64,000 nucleotides of DNA, from positions 40,178,320 to 40,242,319 of the forward strand of contig NC_061866.1 in NCBI RefSeq assembly GCF_907164915.1, read 5' to 3'. Shown here piece by piece: positions 58,191-64,000 of this stretch (positions are counted from its first letter, which is position 1; every line of letters begins with the position of its first letter). Both the position numbers and the translations under genes were made by a program. Source of the DNA: Impatiens glandulifera (lineage: Eukaryota; Streptophyta; Magnoliopsida; Ericales; Balsaminaceae). The notes under the pieces are model-generated. The model had not been told where the DNA came from, did not search any database, and saw only the letters and a program-made list of their open reading frames with translations.

Positions 58191-58372
58191 ATCACCTGAT
58201 AGACACCTCAACAGAATTCCCGATAAGCCTTTTTTGAATAGTTTACCATCATTCACGATATATCTTTCGACCATCTTCTTTAGCTTATTCGCTTCGTATC
58301 TATCATCTGGTAAGGTTCCTTTTGTCAGATACTCGATATATATATGACTGTCTCTAATCCACTACATCGAAA
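58191..58372 (-). pseudogene. Ty3-gypsy fragment before the integrase
   Basis: The minus strand translates to IEYLTKGTLPDDRYEANKLK, then KMVERYIVNDGKLFKKGLSG and ILLRCLSGDE. This is the linker between RNase H and the integrase zinc finger of gypsy elements. It is open but only ~60 codons long. Confidence 0.75.
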
Positions 58373-58399
58373 AATGTACATTCTACTCTATTTGGCATC

Positions 58400-61000
58400 C
58401 ATGTGCATTTTAGACAAGCCTCCTCCCTTATAGGAAAACGAAAAAAGAAGTTCCAGAGGCAACTTCCATTTTAATACCGGGATTAGGTAGGTGGAATAGT
58501 GCAACTAGGGCGGAAGGGAATAAGCTTTCCCTATGAGAGGCAGTTGGCGTGAGTTAGAGTGACGATCATCCTTTTGAGAGTGAATGTCCCGCATAAGTGG
58601 AAGTGGTTGGAACGGTTTCCTATTCATATCGAGAAACCAAGCCAGTGAGAGAAGTCGAATTAGTCTAGTCCTTCTCGGTTTCATCATTGGAAATCACAAG
58701 ATTGGGTCGAGCGGCAAGTCAACTTGGTGCTATCAAGGCGGTTGAGAAGTCTCGTAATGGAATAGCTAGAAAGAGAAGGGCTTTTTTCTCTTCTTTTTTC
58801 GGGTGATGAATCAATCTTTTTTCCTTCAAGTTTAGTGAAAAACTCTCCTCAACAAATTTGTAGAGATGCTAGCGTGCCTCTTGCCAATGGAAATGACTTA
58901 GATAACGACAAACCCTTTCTTAGTGATGGAATACAAGTATTAGTGCCCACGTCGATGCCTTTCTGTTACTATGCTAGTAGGTCGCCACCCAAATGGGCAG
59001 GTCCTGGTTGTGTAAGCTGCCTTACTCTAAGAAGAATATCTTTTCCCCGTGAGCGAGTTAGGAATGCTAATCGATTTTAGAATGCCCTCAGGGTATTACC
59101 CTGTGAGCGATCCCTTTTAAACCTTTACTTTAAGTAGTACCTACCTCTTAATTTACTCAACGTAGGGGTTCCGCATTTGTAGTCCTAAGGCCAACCATTG
59201 ATCCAGTTGTGAGGTATTAAGATTTTGCTCTTGCCCATCTTTGTTTTGTGATTAACTTTGGATTATTCTATGGTTTCCTCTCCCTCTCTATAGAGTAGAG
59301 TGATTTTATACCTCTTCTTACTTAAAAAAAAGAACTTATGAAGAGGTCTCTCGAGCCTGCCGCAAGGAAAATAGCCTAAGCTAGTTTAGTTCCATCACCT
59401 TCTAGTGTTAATGCCTGCGATCTAGTTATATAATTTGCTTCAATGCGAGGCTTGCCAGGATTTTCTTCCAAGGCAACAATCACTCGAACAATAGGATAGG
59501 GAAGAGGACTCTCGAGCCTGAATCTCTTTGCAGTGGATTTTTCAGGGAAGGTAGGGGCACGTTACATTCATTAGAGCGAGTGCGCTAGTGAGTTCCTTAT
59601 GAAGTGAAGGTAGGAGTCTTTTCCAACCATTGGAAGTTATCTTTTAGATATTAGGAGTTCTAGTTATCTTAATCGAGGTGGAGTAGCTTTCGATGTCGTA
59701 CCAGCCTCCCTAGATTCTATTCATTCAGTCGAACCAAATACTCAGATCTGAGCGCATAGATCTCTCTCCAGGCCTATCTAATAGCATATCTAGAAGTTCT
59801 TTTCTATTTTATTTAGATATATTTTATGGTATATCTGTTGGCGCAATTCTAAGAGCTCTTTCATTCCATTTAATAGAACGGTAAGCCGGGTTAAGTAAGT
59901 ACTTTTTTATATTAGCGGTGATATCATGTTTATATAAGTTAAGATAGTCAAAGTTTAAACCTCTTTCAACAGGTTTATGACCTAGCCTTTGGAATAGAAA
60001 ACCATTTATTTTCTGGGTAGCCAGCCTTAGTCTATTTAAAGTGAAGCAAATGTTGTAAGTACAAGTACTTTCTTGACAAACCCCTTTTAGTAAGTGCAGG
60101 TACTTATGAATAGCCCGAACTTGCTAGCCAGCTCCTAGATATAAATTTGGAGGACCCGGTACACTTATTATCATCTTTCCTGGTAGATCCACCTAGATGT
60201 ATTTACCCTTCCTTCCGGTTTATTCAAGTTTCGAGCTACTTGTGGTAGTTAAACTATCCTCATACCTCTCCTATCCCCTCGTTGCTGCTCTATATCTCTC
60301 TTCAGGTATTACAGTCGTTGTAGTTAAATAAAGCTTTTGATCCTACCGCTTTAGAAATAACATCCCTTGAGACTGGTTTTCTAAGTTCAATTGTCATATA
60401 TTTTTCTCCTTCATATCAAGCTCATGAGGAGTCTTTCTTTCTTTCGAGTAGTTAAAGAGACTGAACCATTGCTTGATACTGAAAATTTATTCCAAGATTA
60501 GCTAAAATCCCTACCCTGAAGGTAATAAAATAAGGAGGGTATAGGTATGTCCAAGGCACACCCATGTGAGCCTTTTCCAGTCGATTAGACAGATAGCTAG
60601 GAGAAGAAGATCGAGAAAGCTAGTACGAAAGCTAGAGCATTAGACATATCCACATACTGATTCTGCCTACTTTAAACCCTGTATTAACACCCAAAACAAA
60701 GCCTTTATCCCTCAGAAAGAGAACGGATAACAACATCAGATTGGGACTGAGCTACAGTACCTGCAGATTCGTTCGCCAGGTTTGAGACATCCGTTATTGA
60801 AGCATTCTCACCCAAATTTGCCTTCTGAGATTTCTGAGTACATCGAGCTGGATTAGAACTGTCATCAGAAGTTCGCGCAGCCTGCCGACTTGTATTAACC
60901 CCTCTATCATCAGTGACTTCAACAATTACATCATTAACTCATACTCCTTATTTCTTCCTGCCTATGACATTAGAACCAATAAGAAACTGTCTCCTAACCC
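58400..61000. other. Probable organelle-derived insert (mitochondrial-like)
   Basis: Base composition changes sharply: GC rises, A/T runs vanish and both strands become mixed, in the style of plant mitochondrial intergenic DNA. GAGGTCTCTCGAGCCTG at ~59,342 and GAGGACTCTCGAGCCTG at ~59,503 form a short internal repeat. An open frame of 81 codons (58,835-59,080) has no family I recognise. No mitochondrial gene or rRNA could be identified, so the origin is inferred from composition alone. Confidence 0.45.
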
Positions 61001-61702
61001 CACTATCTTTCCTAGAAACTTATTAAGTCGAATTGTAGTCGTGTAACGTATTCTCGATCATCGCAGTTCACATTTTTTGAAAAGCTTAGAGACATGTTGG
61101 GAGTATGAAAGGGTTCGGTTCTTCGGAAAGAGGAAATATTGTGGTTGAAGAAATATCGATCTAGATGTATTTTGGCGATAAAAATACTATTTATTTACAT
61201 ACTATACCGATAATTAGGAGGAAAAAGAACATGGTAGAAGGAATGATAGCAATAATGAATGAGTTGATGACGAACAAAGGAAATAACTATGGATTTCCTA
61301 CTTTGTCGGTTTACTTCTCCCCTATTCGCTCACTATATCTACAACGATGAAGGATAAGCAGGAATTTATCGACATTATTGATACAAACTACCCGTAGCAA
61401 GAAAAATGATAAAAATTCACTAGTAAAGTCAATCATCTCTCAATTCTCTCTCTATAAATACCTTCATCGCCGACCGCCGCATTCTCGTTCAGTTTAATAA
61501 GGCAATGTATTTGAACGCAACTGTAGTGACTTCTTACTGTAGTGACTTCTTATGAGAACGAGAAACTACGTTAGCGTCAAGGCACTAGCAATAGTCAAAT
61601 TCGCAAAGATGCGAGAGCTGCTCGGCGTGAAGAATCTCAAACCAAATCAAACTTACGGGGGAGATTATGAGTTTAAGCATTAATTATCAGTAAATTGAGA
61701 GT
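61001..61702. other. Intergenic DNA
   Basis: No supported gene. A short tandem repeat of TGTAGTGACTTCTTA occurs at ~61,522-61,552. Confidence 0.4.
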
Positions 61703-61971
61703 TGTTGGTATTAATTATATTTTATGTAATTATGACTTATTTAATTATATTAATGGGCTTGAACCTGTATGTATACGTAATTTAGGATTTCTAGGCTAAT
61801 TACCCATTTATAAGGGTTGTTTGTAAATGTTGATATACAACACTTAAGACTCATAAGACTTTTCTTCTTTAATATATTATTATCTATTTTCCAGAGTTTT
61901 ATTTCTTCATAATTGTTCTCAAAAGATCTGATAGTGAGAGCCAACATTTGGTCCGATAATTATAGCCAACA
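61703..61971 (+). repeat. 5' LTR of a copia remnant
   Basis: It starts TGTTGG and ends CCAACA. The primer site TGGTATTAGAGCC follows at 61973. A duplicated GCCAACATTTGGT near the right end leaves two possible ends (61946 or 61971). Confidence 0.65.
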
Positions 61972-61972
61972 T

Positions 61973-63735
61973 TTGGTATTAGAGCCTATTTGAAGAACAT
62001 ATCGTCGACAATATCAACTAGAGATGCAGCGAAAATGAAGATCGAAAGTGAAGGTAACGTGAGGCTCTCCTATCCGTTACTTATAAAGAGTAACTACTCT
62101 GTGTGGGCGTTGAAGATGCGAGTAAACTTATAAGCACAAGGAGTGTGGGAAGTCGTGATGCTCGACGAGGCCAATGAATGGAAGGATAAAATGGCTCTCG
62201 CAGCCATCTATCAAGCGCTCCCCAATGACATCTTTATCATGTTGGCCGAGAAGGATTCTGCAAAGCTAGCGTGAGAGACGTTAAAGACAATGCATGTTGG
62301 AGTGGAGAGAGTCAAGAAAGAAAAAAATTGCAAATCTTGAAGACACAATTCGAGTCGATTTGCATGAAGAATGGGGAATCGGTGGATGATTTTTCCAAAT
62401 TGACATCCATCATGACTAGTATTCTCTCGTTGGGAGAGAAGGTGGAAGAGATCTCTGTCGTCAAGAAGTTCCTTAGAGTCGTACCAAAAAAATAAATGAA
62501 GATCATTACCACGATCGAGTAATTTGGTGACCTTAAGAATATGACCGTCGAGGAATCTCTCAAAGTCCACGAGGAGAGACTTCTTAGCTATGAAGACCAA
62601 GAGGAGGAGCACATATTGCTCACGCATGATGAATGGATGTCGCGGATGAAGAGAAATGGAGAAGCCAAACTTTCTTTTAGATCGTCGAGTCACAACGACA
62701 ACAATGGAGATAACCGAGGTCGTGGAAAAGGGCAAGGTCAAGGGCTAGGTCGTACATAAACCTCACCTCGACAAGAAGACACCAAGCCCCGCAAAGACAA
62801 GAGCACATTGAAGTTTTACGCTTTTTAAAAGTACGGGCACTACGCGTCTAAGTACCCTAATAAAAGGTCTGATGATGAGGCAAATCTCATTATCTTCTAT
62901 GAAGATGAGTCAACATTAATGTTTGATGAGGGAGTGACGAATGCCTTGTCTAAAGACGATGAGACAACCCTCACTAGATTCTATGACGATGATCCAATAT
63001 TAATGTTTGTTGAGAGAGTGATGAATTATTTTCCCAAAGACGAGGAGACAAACCTTGAAGAGTTTGTGCAAGAATCATTAAAGGAGGAACTAAATGTCGT
63101 GTTGCTTAATGAAGAGAAAGTCATGGAGAAACTCCTCACAAGTGGTGATGAATGTGATCACACCGATGTGTGGTACTTTGACAATGGAACAAGCAACCAT
63201 ATGACGGGCCATCGAGAGAAGCTCAATGAGCTCGACGAGAAAACTAACGAAAATGTGAAGATCGAAGACGAAAGCAAGGCATGCAGATTTCTTGATCCAG
63301 CTTGTGGAAAAATATGTATAAGTAGAGATACCGTGTTCGAGCAGGAGAAGAAGTGGGAGTGGTGAAATGATAAGAATAAGCTCGTACAAAATTCTATGGA
63401 GTTTGGAATTCTACGAGATGTCTATGCAGAGACACTACTGGTAGAGATGGATCTTGATGAATTGTTGTTACTCACCATCGATGAGCCAACAACATATCAC
63501 GAGGCGGTAGTTGAAGAGTCGTAGAATGAGGCCATGAACAAAGAGCTTGAGTCTATCAGGAAGAACAAGACATGGGAACTCACTGACTTATCACCCAATC
63601 ATAAGTCCTTCGGGTTAAAGTGGGTTTTCAAGTTGAAAAGAAACAACGAAGACAACATCCTCAAACACAAAGCGAGATTGGTAACGAAAAGATATGTGCA
63701 CCGGTGGCTAAACTTAGCACAGTTAGACTAATTCT
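61973..63735 (+). pseudogene. Ty1-copia polyprotein remnant with internal deletions
   Basis: In order: a Gag start after the ATG at 62035 (LSYPLLIKSNYSVWALKMRV), with stops; a degraded zinc knuckle (KYGHYASKYPNKR); the protease box WYFDNGTSNHMTGH at ~63,170. The frame then jumps to the region after integrase (FLDPACGKICISRDTVFEQE). Next come the RT start (NKTWELTDLSPNHKSFGLKW, HKARLV) and, in another frame, APVAKLSTVRLILAI. The integrase core and most of RT are absent. It is non-functional. Confidence 0.85.
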
Positions 63736-63739
63736 TGCC

Positions 63740-63985
63740 ATCTGAGCACCTTGCTCAACAAGTTTTTCTCATCCAAATTCCTTGACACGACGCTGCAGTA
63801 GCTTCCATAAACTCCGCCTCACTTGAAAATAAAGCAAAAATTCTCTACTTTTGAGATTGCCAGGTGATCAAATTCTCGTTGAGATAAAACACCATCCCTC
63901 TGGGTTTTTTCTATTGTTTGTGTCACTGGCTAGGTCATTGTCAGTAAAACTAACGAGTTCTTCGACTTCTCATCCTCTTCTTAAC
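63740..63985 (-). pseudogene. Ty1-copia RNase H fragment, inverted
   Basis: On the minus strand the frame gives ELVSFTDNDLASDTNNRKNP, then EGWCFIS and, after breaks, EATAASCQGIWMRKT-like residues. This is the copia RNase H domain. It lies head-on against the + strand RT fragment that ends at ~63,735. Confidence 0.75.
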
Positions 63986-64000
63986 TGAATCTCATAGCTC

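Overview
The window is nuclear DNA from a eudicot plant. It is AT-rich and intron-rich, with plant-specific gene architectures (an LRR-EDR1-kinase, an AGO10-type Argonaute, a MIR167 hairpin) set among many plant transposable elements. The species cannot be fixed from the sequence. Exon boundaries below were derived by hand from GT-AG (one GC-AG) junctions that keep the frame and restore conserved motifs.

Layout. 1-4.4 kb: AT-rich intergenic DNA with a decayed Mutator-type end at the left edge and a degenerate tandem repeat. 4.7-14.6 kb (+): an 11-exon gene for an LRR / EDR1-domain / protein kinase of 1116 aa. 14.6-24.6 kb: intergenic DNA with two LINE remnants (minus strand), a 52-bp tandem duplication and a clear MIR167 hairpin at 21.1 kb. 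24,648-28,319: a Ty3-gypsy element with two identical 372-bp LTRs, a perfect 5-bp target duplication and one open 976-codon frame from which reverse transcriptase and RNase H have been deleted. 28.9-29.7 kb: a non-autonomous hAT-like element; 30.7 kb: a foldback MITE. 31,463-36,349 (-): a complete 21-exon AGO10 (PINHEAD/ZWILLE-type) gene of 951 aa.

37,271-46,706: an apparently intact 9.4-kb Mutator-like element (MULE) with 148-bp terminal inverted repeats, inserted about 150 bp upstream of the AGO10 core promoter. It carries two convergent intact genes: a DUF1985 plus Ulp1 (C48 cysteine protease) protein of 1022 aa on the + strand and a MURA transposase of 853 aa on the - strand. About 65 copies of one short motif (CGWTTCGCWAAGT and variants), mostly on a strict 19-bp period, fill its leaders, introns, the region between the genes and both TIRs, but not its exons. 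The element also has a ~300-bp foldback in its leader. The DUF1985 protein together with dispersed self-motifs resembles the known VANC anti-silencing systems of Arabidopsis VANDAL MULEs. I propose it as a different, possibly undescribed version of such a system.

46.7-64 kb: no host gene seen. The region holds a third LINE remnant, three copies of one tRNA-derived SINE family plus another SINE-like unit, Ty1-copia fragments in both orientations, a copia/gypsy chimeric fragment, and a ~2.6-kb stretch of organelle-like (probably mitochondrial) composition at 58.4-61.0 kb.

Together the window holds two small-RNA loci (MIR167 and AGO10) and an active-looking MULE at the AGO10 promoter.
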